From: Frondihabitans sp. Leaf304
Lineage (GTDB): Bacteria > Actinomycetota > Actinomycetes > Actinomycetales > Microbacteriaceae
Assembly (NCBI RefSeq): GCF_001423105.1
Contig: NZ_LMNV01000005.1
Span: 259,019-323,018, forward strand
Length of the DNA: 64,000 nucleotides
Direction of reading: 5' to 3'
Under the pieces are notes generated by a model. That model had not been told where the DNA came from. It did no database searches and was given only the letters and a program-made list of their open reading frames with translations. This document shows, piece by piece, positions 30,674 to 38,760 of this stretch. The stretch's first letter is position 1. The number at the start of each line of letters is the position of its first letter. The position numbers and the translations under genes were made by a program.

Positions 30674-32506
30674 TCAGCGGCCGCGGCCACCGGCCGAGCC
30701 GCCACGGGGCGAGGATCCGCGCACGAGCGAGCCGACCTTCAGCGAAGCGGGGCGACCGCCGGCCGACGAGGCACGACGCGAGCCGCCACCGTTGCGGTCG
30801 GAACCGCCGCGGGGGGCGCCACCCGACTGCTCGGCCGCGAACGCCGCCTGGTCGTTGCGCACGCCGTTGGTGCGGCTGGAGCCGCCGTCGCTCTGAGCGC
30901 GGCGGGGCTGACGCTCATCGCGGCGCTCGTCGCGAGCCGTGGCCGCCGAGGTCGAGCCGGAGCCGGACTCGGTCGAGTAGAAGCTCTTGCTGCCGCTGCG
31001 GGGAGCGTCGTCGCGACGGCCGTCACGGCCACCGTTGCGCCCACCCTGGGCCGAGCGCCCGCCAGCGGACTGGCCGCGACCGGAGCCGGCACCCTGGCGA
31101 CGAGCCGAGCCGTCGGATCCTGCGGAGTTGTCGGACGCGGGGCGACCCGAGCGGTCTTTGCGGGCGATCGGCGAGCCGTCAGACGTCTGGCGAGCAGCGC
31201 GCTTGCGCTGAGCGTTGGCGCCCTGAGAGCGACCGCCGCCCTGCTGCTCGTGCACACGCTCCGACTTCGGGGCGGGCTTCACGTACGCGGCGACCTCGCC
31301 GACGAGAGCCTTGACCTCTTTCGAGTCGGGCTTCACGGCGACCGGGGTGGCCTTGATGTCAGCCTTCTTCATCATCTGAGCGACGTCGCGACGCTGGCTC
31401 GGGATGATCAGGGTGACGACGTCGCCCTCGGCGCCGGCACGAGCCGTACGGCCCGAACGGTGCAGGTACGCCTTGTGCTCGGTCGGCGGGTCGACGTGGA
31501 TCACGAGCTCGATGTCGTCGACGTGCACACCGCGGGCGGCGACGTCGGTGGCGACGAGCACGCGGGCGGTTCCGTCTTGGAACGCGGCCAGGTTGCGGTC
31601 ACGCTGCGGCTGCGACAGGTTGCCGTGCAGGTCGACCGCGGGGATGCCCGATTCGGTCAGCTGCTTCGCGAGCTTCTTGGCGTGGTGCTTGGTGCGCATG
31701 AACAGGATGCGGCGACCCTTGCCCGAGGCGAGCGTGTTGATCAGGGCCTTCTTGGTCTCGACCGACTCGGTCTCGAACACGTGGTGGGTCATCTTCGCGA
31801 CGGGCGAGTTCGCCTCGTCGACCGAGTGCAGCACCTCGTTGTGGAGGAACTGCTTGACCAGCTTGTCAACGCCGTTGTCGAGCGTCGCGCTGAACAGGAG
31901 TCGCTGGCCGTTCTCGGGGGTCGACTTCAGGATCCGGGTCACGCCGGGCAGGAACCCGAGGTCGGCCATGTGATCGGCTTCATCGAGCACGGTCATCTCG
32001 ATCGCGTCCAGCTTGATGAAGCCCTGCTTCATCAGGTCTTCGAGGCGGCCGGGGCAGGCCACGACGATGTCGACGCCCTGCTTCAGCGCCTGGACCTGGC
32101 GGTTCTGCGAGACGCCACCGAAGATCGTGGTGGTGTTCATGCCGTAGGCCGCGGCCATCGGCGCGAGGACGGCGTCGATCTGGGTGGCGAGCTCGCGGGT
32201 CGGGGCCAGCACGAGGCCGAGCGGGCGGCCCGGGCGGCGCTTGCCACCGGCGAGCTTGCCGCCGAGACGCGCAGCCATCGGGATGGAGAACGCGAGGGTC
32301 TTGCCGGAGCCGGTCTTTCCGCGGCCGAGGACGTCGCGGCCCGAGAGGGTGTCGGGGAGTGTGTCGACCTGGATCGGGAAAGCGGTGGTCTTGCCGTCGG
32401 CGAGAAGCGCCTTGACGATCGGGGCCGGAACGCCGAGCTCGGCGAACGTGGTGAGGTTTTCGTCGTCGGTGATGGCGACGTCGGGGGTGGTGAGGGTGTC
32501 AGTCAC
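30674..32506 (-). CDS. DEAD-box RNA helicase (RhlE-like)
   Basis: A 610-residue ATP-dependent RNA helicase. It has a Q-motif near TTFAELGVPAPIVKALL, motif I GKTGSGKT, motif Ib/GG PTRELATQ, DEAD in VLDEADHMADLGF, SAT in LFSATLDNG and motif VI HRSGRTARAG. The last about 180 residues are rich in Arg, Gly, Ser and Asp: the disordered RNA-binding tail common to actinobacterial RhlE proteins that help ribosome assembly and cold adaptation. The GTG start at 32506 is preceded by GAAAGG six bases upstream. In-frame codons extend to 32845 but lack family similarity. Confidence 0.9.
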   Translation of the reverse strand: MTDTLTTPDVAITDDENLTTFAELGVPAPIVKALLADGKTTAFPIQVDTLPDTLSGRDVLGRGKTGSGKTLAFSIPMAARLGGKLAGGKRRPGRPLGLVLAPTRELATQIDAVLAPMAAAYGMNTTTIFGGVSQNRQVQALKQGVDIVVACPGRLEDLMKQGFIKLDAIEMTVLDEADHMADLGFLPGVTRILKSTPENGQRLLFSATLDNGVDKLVKQFLHNEVLHSVDEANSPVAKMTHHVFETESVETKKALINTLASGKGRRILFMRTKHHAKKLAKQLTESGIPAVDLHGNLSQPQRDRNLAAFQDGTARVLVATDVAARGVHVDDIELVIHVDPPTEHKAYLHRSGRTARAGAEGDVVTLIIPSQRRDVAQMMKKADIKATPVAVKPDSKEVKALVGEVAAYVKPAPKSERVHEQQGGGRSQGANAQRKRAARQTSDGSPIARKDRSGRPASDNSAGSDGSARRQGAGSGRGQSAGGRSAQGGRNGGRDGRRDDAPRSGSKSFYSTESGSGSTSAATARDERRDERQPRRAQSDGGSSRTNGVRNDQAAFAAEQSGGAPRGGSDRNGGGSRRASSAGGRPASLKVGSLVRGSSPRGGSAGGRGR

Positions 32507-32839
32507 TGGTGCCTTTCGGGCATCGGTTTCGAGCCCCTTCGGCATACGCCTGTCGGTGGCGTAGCTGGACTCGAGATGTGGCGACGGAGCAGTTTTGCTC
32601 GATCGTTTCGCCGCAGAGTGAGCTTCGCGAACCCCGGTCTGGCCGGGGTGTGGGAGGGGCGTACTACGACGCAGGGAGCCGATCGGGTCGACTCGCAAGT
32701 GGTTCAAGCGTACAGCATGCGCATTTTCGGGTGGTTCTCGGTGCCCTGAGCCTGCAAAATCGGCGGAATGTGCCCGATTCTGTGGTGAACGATTCGAATT
32801 CGCAGGCCGAGGGTTCACCAGCCCGAGCAGACTGGCCTC
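32507..32839. other. Intergenic region between divergent genes
   Basis: 333 bases with no supported gene. It must hold the promoter of the DEAD-box gene (a long leader is possible, as for other cold-shock RNA helicases) and that of the gene at 32840. A CAGACT box at 32828-32833 ends six bases before that ATG. A weak imperfect palindrome lies at 32750-32807. Confidence 0.5.
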
Positions 32840-33367
32840 ATGCACGTGCAGCTCAAACTCCTCCTCGCCTGCTCGCCCGAAGCGGCAGCCGACGCTCTCG
32901 CCAACCCCGAGGTCATGGTCGCGGTCACCAAGCCACTGGTGGTCTATCGGTCGGAGGAGGCGAGTGGGTTCCCGAGGCGCTGGGACGACGTGCCGAGGCG
33001 GGTGAGCGCCCGGATCCTTGGGCTCGTCTCACTGGGCACCACCCACGTCGACCTGCGCTGGTACGAGGTCGAGGGCGCACGAATCCAAGAAGACACGGGC
33101 CGCGGGGTCACGGGGCAGTTCTCCCGCTTGACGATCAGGCACCGCATGGCGATCTCGCGCGCACCGCATTCGAGCGGCTTGGCTCGGGGAACCCTCTTGC
33201 GCGACCGGCTCGAGTTCGACGCGGGGCTGCTCACCCCGGTGCTGTGGCCCGGACTGTGGGTGGTCTGGCAGTGGCGAGGCTGGCGGATGCGGCAGCTCGC
33301 CCCCACATGGAGTGCGCCCGCCGACTCGGCGACCGCTCCCGCCGCTGCCACGGGAGAGACGAAGTGA
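32840..33367 (+). CDS. Hypothetical protein, possibly SRPBCC-like
   Basis: A 175-residue protein. It starts with MHVQLKLLLACSPEAAADAL and continues VMVAVTKPLVVYRSEE, reminiscent of the first strand and helix of START/polyketide-cyclase-like proteins. That assignment is weak. A single possible amphipathic or membrane-adjacent stretch (LLTPVLWPGLWVVWQW) is near residue 140. The stop overlaps the GTG of the DUF1684 gene, so the two are translated together. Confidence 0.6.
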   Translation: MHVQLKLLLACSPEAAADALANPEVMVAVTKPLVVYRSEEASGFPRRWDDVPRRVSARILGLVSLGTTHVDLRWYEVEGARIQEDTGRGVTGQFSRLTIRHRMAISRAPHSSGLARGTLLRDRLEFDAGLLTPVLWPGLWVVWQWRGWRMRQLAPTWSAPADSATAPAAATGETK

Positions 33368-34011
33368 CCGACACCCGCACCACCGCCCAGCAGGCCCAGT
33401 ACGCCCTCGACATCGCGTCGTGGCGGCGCACGATCCACGACACGTATCGCGCGATCCGCGAGGCGACCGACCTCGAGGCGGCGCACGACCTGTGGCGGCG
33501 CACCCGCGACGACCTGTTCGCGAACCACCCGTCGACGCCGCTGCTGCCCGAGGATCGCCCCGACTTCACCGGACTCCCGACCAAGCCGTACGACCGCGAC
33601 TGGCGCTTCGAGGTCGAGATCCAGCCGGCCGACGAGCACCGGATGGTCGTGCCGACCGGCACCGACGGCGACGTACTCTTCGACCGGGTCGGCCTCGTCG
33701 ACGTGCCCGGTGTCGGATCGCTCGACGTGTGGCGACTCGCGACCTACGGCGGTGGCATCTTCGTACCCGTGAAAGACGCACTCGCGGGCAAGCCCGGTGG
33801 CACCTACGGCGGCGGGCGCTACCTGCTCGATACGGTCAAGGGTGCCGACCTCGGACCAGGATCCGCGCCGACCTCGCTCGTGCTCGACTTCAACTTCGCC
33901 TACAACCCGAGCTGTGCCTACGACCCGGCCTGGGCGTGCCCGCTGGCTCAGCCGGGCAACACGGTCGCCGTCGACATCCCGGTGGGGGAGCGGTACTCGG
34001 GCGCGCACTGA
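33364..34011 (+). CDS. DUF1684 family protein
   Basis: A 215-residue cytoplasmic protein of family DUF1684. The N-terminal helix ALDIASWRRTIHDTYRAI and LWRRTRDDLFANHPSTPL precede the beta-rich core. The family's closing signature is clear: GGGRYLLDTVKGADLG then LDFNFAYNPSCAYDPAWACP and NTVAVDIPVGER. Related proteins are thought to bind or cleave small ligands, but no activity is established. The GTG start overlaps the preceding stop by 4 bases. Confidence 0.9.
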   Translation: MTDTRTTAQQAQYALDIASWRRTIHDTYRAIREATDLEAAHDLWRRTRDDLFANHPSTPLLPEDRPDFTGLPTKPYDRDWRFEVEIQPADEHRMVVPTGTDGDVLFDRVGLVDVPGVGSLDVWRLATYGGGIFVPVKDALAGKPGGTYGGGRYLLDTVKGADLGPGSAPTSLVLDFNFAYNPSCAYDPAWACPLAQPGNTVAVDIPVGERYSGAH

Positions 34012-34020
34012 CGCCGACGG

Positions 34021-34094
34021 TTCAGAACTCTGGCAAAAGCGAGCCGCAGCCGCCTCGATGGGCCCGATACAGCCGGTTCTGCCAGAGTTCTGAA
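34021..34094. repeat. Inverted repeat with long loop after the DUF1684 gene
   Basis: Arms 34021-34038 and 34077-34094 pair at 17 of 18 positions with a 38-base loop. The 3' arm ends 15 bases before the -10 box of the next gene. Confidence 0.75.
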
Positions 34095-34109
34095 CGGTCG
34101 AGCCGCCGC

Positions 34110-34115
34110 TACCCT
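34110..34115 (+). promoter_or_regulatory. -10 box TACCCT of a leaderless promoter
   Basis: TACCCT ends 6 bases before the ATG at 34122. Confidence 0.55.
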
Positions 34116-34121
34116 GGATCA

Positions 34122-34667
34122 ATGCATCAGCAGCGCTACCAGGTTCGGTTCGAGTGGGGCGAGGCGGGCGCCCGGCGCATCGCGCCGGGAGCGCACGTCA
34201 TCGTCGTCGCGGATGAACTCGACGGGCACGGCGAGGCATCGGGAGCGCAGCTCGTCGCAGCCATCGCCGAGGCGTGCCCCGGTGGCCCGGCCGTTCTCTG
34301 CGTCACCGAGGCCAGTGCCGGTGACGCGGCCAAGTGGATCCTTCGCCTTCAAGCGCAGCTCGGTGACCGGGCTGTCGTCGCAGTGATCGGCGCGGGCTCA
34401 CTCGACCCCGACGGGTTTCGCACTGCCGTCGAAGACCACCTCGCTGCCGGGGCCGTGATCGACGCGCTCGCCGCCCGAGGCCTCGACTCCTCGTCTCCCG
34501 AGGCGGCCGCGGCCTGCGCTGCCTGGCAGGGGCTACAGAGGGCGACGGCGCACCTGCTCACCGCGTCGGTGTCGGCGACCCTCGGGGGAGCGGATGATCC
34601 GATCGCCCAGCGCGAGTCGCGCCCCGCGTCGGCGGTCGTCCTGCGGGAATTCACCTCGCGCGCGTAG
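34122..34667 (+). CDS. ComB-like (2-phosphosulfolactate phosphatase family) protein, short
   Basis: A 181-residue protein. The N-terminus QQRYQVRFEWGEAGARRIAP, followed by AHVIVVADEL, matches the ComB family (magnesium-dependent 2-phosphosulfolactate phosphatase). The central LVAAIAEACPGGPAVLCVTEA and VVAVIGAGSLDPDG also fit. It is about 50 residues shorter than typical ComB proteins, and the second half is divergent. No other sulfolactate or coenzyme M genes are nearby, so the ComB reaction is unlikely to be its role. Leaderless start. Confidence 0.65.
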   Translation: MHQQRYQVRFEWGEAGARRIAPGAHVIVVADELDGHGEASGAQLVAAIAEACPGGPAVLCVTEASAGDAAKWILRLQAQLGDRAVVAVIGAGSLDPDGFRTAVEDHLAAGAVIDALAARGLDSSSPEAAAACAAWQGLQRATAHLLTASVSATLGGADDPIAQRESRPASAVVLREFTSRA

Positions 34668-34705
34668 CGTTCGGTCCAGTAGATCCCGATCCCCTGGAGG
34701 ACAAC

Positions 34706-34999
34706 ATGAAGGCAGTACTCGACGACGGAACCGTGGTGGCTGAGGCCCCCGAAGCCGACCTCATCAAGATCGAGGGCAACTGGTACTTCCCGCCGGCCAG
34801 CGTCAACGACGCGCTGCTCGAGAAGACCGACACCCCCTACACCTGCCCGTGGAAGGGCGAGTGCCAGTACTTCTCGGTGAACGGCCTGCCCGACCGCGCG
34901 TTCAGCTACCCGACGCCGTTCCCGACCGCGTTCGACCGCGTCGGCAAAGATTTCTCGAACTACGTCGCGTTCTGGAAAGAGGTCAAGGTCGTCGAGTAG
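34706..34999 (+). CDS. DUF427 domain protein
   Basis: A 97-residue single-domain DUF427 protein. The family pattern is complete: VVAEAPEADLIKIEGNWYFP, then TPYTCPWKGECQYFSV and DRAFSYPTPFPTAFDRVGKDFSNYVAFW. DUF427 proteins are small cytoplasmic beta proteins, annotated in places as nucleotidyltransferase-like; their role is unknown. Start 34706 has the strong site CTGGAGGACAAC. Single gene ended by a palindrome at 35009-35063. Confidence 0.93.
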   Translation: MKAVLDDGTVVAEAPEADLIKIEGNWYFPPASVNDALLEKTDTPYTCPWKGECQYFSVNGLPDRAFSYPTPFPTAFDRVGKDFSNYVAFWKEVKVVE

Positions 35000-35008
35000 A
35001 CACCTTGC

Positions 35009-35063
35009 GAGACCTCAAAAACGACCGCTGATCGCCGAGATCTGCGGTCGTTTTTGAGGTCTC
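35009..35063. terminator. Bidirectional terminator: perfect 20-bp stem
   Basis: Arms 35009-35028 and 35044-35063 are fully complementary, include five consecutive A (left) and T (right) and enclose 15 bases. It sits exactly at the stop codon of the convergent CGNR gene (35062), between two converging genes. Confidence 0.85.
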
Positions 35064-35715
35064 AGGCGTGTGCGGCCGCAACACGCGCGCGGTGGGCGCG
35101 CACTTTCGAGCGATTGCCGCACTTCGGCATCGAGCACCAGCGGCGCGTTCCGGCGCGGGAGTCGTCGTAGAAGACGAGCCCGCAGTCGTCCGCAGAACAC
35201 CGAAGGATCCGGCGGCCCGGTTCCCCGACAAACCCCACCCCCGCGAACAGCGTCACTGCATCCCGCGCCACCGAGGCCAGCGCCTGCCCCGTGCGCAGCC
35301 GACCCGCACCCGCCTGACGGCGACCACCCGCGAGCGACGGAGGAACATCGGGGAGCGCCGCGAACAAGTTGACGACGTCGATGTCGTCGGCGTCGGGGGT
35401 GTGGCCGTCTGCGGCGCAGAGCGCCAGGCGGGCGACGGCGCCACGGAACGAGCGGGCGTCGTGCAGCTCACGGTCACTCGGCGCCTGACCGAGGCCCGGG
35501 TAGCGCTCGCCGAGCCAGTCGCCGAGGTCGGCGGGCACGAGCAGGCCGTCCCACCGGGGTGAGCCGGGTGCCGCGGTGGCTCCGGGGAGGCCGGAGGCGG
35601 GGCCGAACGCGCCTTCGGGAAACCCGCCGAGGTAGGCGAAGTCGAGGCACAGGGCGCCGGTCTCGAACTGCCAGCGGACTCCGGCATCGGAGCGGAACCA
35701 CGTCTCGACCGTCAT
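35062..35715 (-). CDS. CGNR zinc-finger (ABATE domain) protein
   Basis: A 217-residue putative regulator. The N-terminal ABATE domain begins near ALCLDFAYLGGFPEG. The C-terminal CGNR zinc finger reads RCSADDCGLVFYD, then RRWCSMPKCGNRSKVRAH, with the four zinc Cys visible. These proteins are presumed stress-responsive transcription regulators in actinobacteria. Start 35715 follows a minus-strand TACGCT box by six bases. Its 3' end lies inside the right arm of the terminator. Confidence 0.92.
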   Translation of the reverse strand: MTVETWFRSDAGVRWQFETGALCLDFAYLGGFPEGAFGPASGLPGATAAPGSPRWDGLLVPADLGDWLGERYPGLGQAPSDRELHDARSFRGAVARLALCAADGHTPDADDIDVVNLFAALPDVPPSLAGGRRQAGAGRLRTGQALASVARDAVTLFAGVGFVGEPGRRILRCSADDCGLVFYDDSRAGTRRWCSMPKCGNRSKVRAHRARVAAAHA

Positions 35716-35721
35716 GTAACC

Positions 35722-35727
35722 AGCGTA
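35722..35727 (-). promoter_or_regulatory. -10 box TACGCT of a leaderless promoter
   Basis: On the minus strand TACGCT ends 6 bases before the ATG at 35715. Confidence 0.5.
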
Positions 35728-35760
35728 GCCGGTGACAAGAGAGGTCGTCCTCGCTGGTGC

Positions 35761-36216
35761 TCAGACCTCGCGCTTCTGCCAGACGATGAGGTTCGCGAGA
35801 TCGAAGCGGCGCGCGCACCGGCCGCACGCGAGCGGCTTCCGCGGCGCGCGGTAGCGGAAGTGCTCGTGGCCCTGCGGGCAGAGCCCCACCCAGGGGGCGA
35901 GCTCAGAGGCGATGGCGCCGTCGTGCAGGCGGCCCCCGGCATAGCCGAGGCCCTCCGCGACGGTGCGCCATTTCGGGCCGTGACCCGCTGCGGATCCTGC
36001 GATCGCGTGCGCGACCTCGTGCAGCAGCACCTGGTGGATTTCATCGTCGTCGTAGCGTTCGGCTAGATGACGCGAAACCGTGATGCGGTGCTTCGTGTAG
36101 TTGCAGAGTCCGGCGCGGGTGGTCGCGCGGTCGAAGTCGAACGTCCAGACCCCGGGGTCGAGGTGGAGCGCGATCAGGGATGAGGCCCAGTGGCGGACCT
36201 TGGCCAGATCGGCCAC
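35761..36216 (-). CDS. SprT-like zinc metalloprotein
   Basis: A 151-residue SprT-like protein. HHEXH-type metal site: LLHEVAHAIAG (HExxH), with supporting residues in GHGPKWRTVAEGLGY. A C-terminal zinc-ribbon follows (CPQGHEHF, then LACGRCARRFD). SprT-like domains are found in proteases acting on DNA-protein crosslinks, but the substrate of bacterial single-domain members is unknown. It starts with GTG only 3 bases after the TPR gene stop, so the two form an operon. Confidence 0.88.
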   Translation of the reverse strand: MADLAKVRHWASSLIALHLDPGVWTFDFDRATTRAGLCNYTKHRITVSRHLAERYDDDEIHQVLLHEVAHAIAGSAAGHGPKWRTVAEGLGYAGGRLHDGAIASELAPWVGLCPQGHEHFRYRAPRKPLACGRCARRFDLANLIVWQKREV

Positions 36217-36219
36217 CCG

Positions 36220-37380
36220 CTAGGAGCGGTCGCTCGGCGGCGTCTTCGACTGCGAGGCGTCGAAGGCGCCCCAGATGCTGCGCGCGGCCTTCCGGGCGCG
36301 ATTCACCTCGGCGTCGAAGCCATTGGCCGGCTCGTCGTCTTCGTTGCGGTCTTCGTCGTCGATGTCGCGGCGGCTGCGGCCGGGAGCCGTGGCGTGCGGG
36401 ATCGCGATCGCCTGGGTCTCGACTCCGATCGACGCTGCATCGGTGATCGACTCGGAGGTCGGAGCCGACGGGTCGAGGCGCGGGGCCGACGGGTCGAGTC
36501 GGGCGGGGGAGCCCTGCTCGGACGGCGAGACGAGGAACGCGGGGGAGCCGGTGGTGCGGAAGAGCGGGGCCGGGTTGGTGTCGCCGGTGGCGTCAGCGTC
36601 GTCGCGGTCGTCGGTGACGCGAGCGTCGGTGTCGTCTTCTGAGGTCACGGCAGTGGTCTCGGCGGCCACCTCGTCGGCGAAGACGGGAGCGTCGACGACG
36701 ACGGTCGAGACCATCGGCTCGGCGGCGGGCTCGGGCTCGGTTTCGATGATCGGCTCGGGTGCGGCGGGAGCGGACCCCTGCAGCACAGCGCGCATGACGC
36801 CCTCGATGGCGACGCGGAGGCCGTTGGTGCGCTCGGCGGGAGCACCGGCCTTCTCGTAGGCCTCGAGCGCAGCGGCCAGAGACTGACGGGCCTCTTCGTA
36901 GCGCTGCAGGTCGTAGAGCGTGTAGCCCTCGAGCTCGGCGGCGGCGGCCTCGAGCTCGTGCCATTCTTCGGTCGAGGCGCTGAGGCGGCTGGTGTGGAGG
37001 TCGCTCAGAGCACGCTCGAGGCGGCCCTGCTCTTTGAAGACGTAGGCGCGGCGGATGCGCGCGGCAGTCGAGTCGGCCCGGTCGCCGGTGAAGTGCGCGA
37101 GCCGGAAGGCCTCCTCGCTGATCGCGAGGGCCTCGTCGAGGCGGCCCAGCATGCGAAGGAGGTCGGCGCGTTCGCCGAGGGCGGCGGTGCTGCGGCTCGC
37201 CCCGAGCTCGGCCAGGCGGTCTTCGAGCGCCGAGGCGTCGATGGCGGGTCGCAGGCTGACGGGATCGAAGTGCGAGGTGCCCGAAGGGCCCGTCGGCACG
37301 ATCGGTGCGGTCAGGCTCGAGGGCACAGGGTGGCTCGTGGTGCCGCCCTGGGCGTCGTCGGTACGGTCGTGCTCGGTCAT
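36220..37380 (-). CDS. Tetratricopeptide-repeat protein
   Basis: A 386-residue cytoplasmic protein. Residues about 45-200 are helical TPR-like repeats (DRLAELGASRSTAALGERAD, LRMLGRLDEALAISEEAFRL, RAYVFKEQGRLERALSDL and LYDLQRYEEARQSLAAALEAY). The rest is a long acidic, Pro/Ala/Glu-rich and probably disordered tail ending in a basic segment (NRARKAARSIWGAFD). It may scaffold a complex; partner unknown. Start 37380 follows a minus-strand TACCCT box by 8 bases. It lies just outside the flagellar locus, 61 bases beyond fliW on the same strand. Confidence 0.8.
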   Translation of the reverse strand: MTEHDRTDDAQGGTTSHPVPSSLTAPIVPTGPSGTSHFDPVSLRPAIDASALEDRLAELGASRSTAALGERADLLRMLGRLDEALAISEEAFRLAHFTGDRADSTAARIRRAYVFKEQGRLERALSDLHTSRLSASTEEWHELEAAAAELEGYTLYDLQRYEEARQSLAAALEAYEKAGAPAERTNGLRVAIEGVMRAVLQGSAPAAPEPIIETEPEPAAEPMVSTVVVDAPVFADEVAAETTAVTSEDDTDARVTDDRDDADATGDTNPAPLFRTTGSPAFLVSPSEQGSPARLDPSAPRLDPSAPTSESITDAASIGVETQAIAIPHATAPGRSRRDIDDEDRNEDDEPANGFDAEVNRARKAARSIWGAFDASQSKTPPSDRS

Positions 37381-37388
37381 CGGTGTCG

Positions 37389-37394
37389 AGGGTA
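37389..37394 (-). promoter_or_regulatory. -10 box TACCCT upstream of the TPR gene
   Basis: On the minus strand TACCCT ends 8 bases before the ATG at 37380. Confidence 0.4.
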
Positions 37395-37441
37395 GTCGAG
37401 CGCGGGGCTTTTGGCCTGATCGGCGCGCGAACGGGCCCGAG

Positions 37442-37873
37442 CTAGGCCGGAACGGCCACGCGGGCCGGGGCGACGGGCTGGGCGACCGGAGCGGCCGACA
37501 CCGGCATGAGAGCGGCCCGCAGCGGGAAGTCCTGGTTCTCGAGGATCACCTGCGCGGCGGCACCCGAGACCGAGTTGACGACGATCGGCGCCATGAGGTT
37601 GACGGTGGTGCCCGACGCGGCCGGGTTCGCGACGACCAGGAGCAGCGCGTTCTCGGGGCCGGAGAGGCCGAGGGCCTCGCCCTGCTCGTCGCTGATCTCG
37701 GGGGCGTAGTCGGGGAGGTGGATCGCGGCGTCCACGACGAACATGCGCGTCGACGGCTCGGCGACCGCGTGCAGGGCATACAGGCCGTTGGCGCCCTTGA
37801 CCTCGTCGAGGGAGAAGTCGACGACGGGGTCGAGCCCGGGCGGAGGAGTGACGAAGGAGAGAGAAGCGCTCAT
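37442..37873 (-). CDS. fliW: Flagellar assembly factor FliW
   Basis: A 143-residue FliW protein. In other bacteria FliW binds flagellin and antagonises the translational repressor CsrA, tying flagellin synthesis to filament assembly. Family features are seen in PGLDPVVDFSLDEVKGANGL, LHAVAEPSTRMFVVDAAIH and the closing VNLMAPIVVNSVSGAAAQVIL with LENQDFPLRAAL. It overlaps flgL by 4 bases and is the last gene of the leftward operon, matching the flgK-flgL-fliW order in Bacillus. No csrA follows; the next gene is non-flagellar. Confidence 0.93.
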   Translation of the reverse strand: MSASLSFVTPPPGLDPVVDFSLDEVKGANGLYALHAVAEPSTRMFVVDAAIHLPDYAPEISDEQGEALGLSGPENALLLVVANPAASGTTVNLMAPIVVNSVSGAAAQVILENQDFPLRAALMPVSAAPVAQPVAPARVAVPA

Positions 37874-38760
37874 CGGAGGAAGTCCATCAGGGTCGGCTGG
37901 ATCACCTTGGCGGTGACAGCGAGGGCGGCTTGGTAGGTGACTTGCTGGGTCTGGAGGTCGAGGGCGACCTTGGCGAGGTCGAGATCCTCGATTCCGGATC
38001 GCTGGTTCTCGAGCGAGACGGAGGTGTTTTTCAGGGTGTCCTGGGCGCGCTCGAGCTGCGCCTGGCGGGTTCCGACGTCGCCCCAGGCGCCGCGCACGGC
38101 GGTGAGGCGGGTGTCGATGTCGGCGAGCTTGCCGCCGATGTTGACGCCGGCTCGCAGATCGGCCGAGATCGAGTCGATCATCGAGAAGACCGAGTCGGCT
38201 CCCGTGCCGAAGACCGCTGCACCGTCGGTGTCGACCTGGACTGTCGTGCCGTCGGCGATCCGACGCTGCACCGAGCTGCCGGCGATTCCGGTGAACGCCG
38301 GCGGCGTGCCCGGGGTGAAGGCCGCGCCCGCGTCGGACGAACCGGCGAAGACGGATCGGCCTTGGAACGACGTGTTCGCGGTCGCCAGCAGGTCGGTCTT
38401 GAGGCCGTCGAGCTCGGTCGCGATCGCTTCTTTGGCGGTGGCCGACATGGCTCCGTCGTTGGCTCCCTGCACGGTGAGGAACCGCACCCGATCGAGGATG
38501 TTCTTGGTGTCGCTGAGGGCGGAGTCGGTCGTCGCGAGCCAGCCCACACCGTTGTCGGCGTTGCGGGAGTACTGCGCGTTGGCGGCCTGCTGACCACGGA
38601 CCAGCAGCGACTGACCGGTGGCGGTCGGGTCGTCTGACGGCACCGAGATCGCCTTGAGCGACGAGGCCTGGCCCTGCAGCTGCGCGAGTCGAGCAGCGTT
38701 GGCCTGCAGCATCCGCGATGACGCGAGGGCGGCGGTCTGGTTGGTGACACGTCCGAGCAT
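37870..38760 (-). CDS. flgL: Flagellar hook-filament junction protein FlgL (HAP3)
   Basis: A 296-residue junction protein between FlgK and the filament. The N-terminal flagellin-like helix RVTNQTAALASSRMLQANAA (residues 4-23) continues as RLAQLQGQASSLKAISVPSDDPTA, the standard FlgL start. The C-terminal helix DLAKVALDLQTQQVTYQAAL and the ending IQPTLMDFLR are typical (flagellins end in LLR). It overlaps flgK by one base (TAATG). Exported by the flagellar type III apparatus. Confidence 0.95.
   Translation of the reverse strand: MLGRVTNQTAALASSRMLQANAARLAQLQGQASSLKAISVPSDDPTATGQSLLVRGQQAANAQYSRNADNGVGWLATTDSALSDTKNILDRVRFLTVQGANDGAMSATAKEAIATELDGLKTDLLATANTSFQGRSVFAGSSDAGAAFTPGTPPAFTGIAGSSVQRRIADGTTVQVDTDGAAVFGTGADSVFSMIDSISADLRAGVNIGGKLADIDTRLTAVRGAWGDVGTRQAQLERAQDTLKNTSVSLENQRSGIEDLDLAKVALDLQTQQVTYQAALAVTAKVIQPTLMDFLR

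Noticed and set aside
32750-32807. Possible inverted repeat upstream of the gene at 32840
   Set aside because: Only 11 of 13 positions pair and the loop is 32 bases, much weaker than the other palindromes; could be chance.
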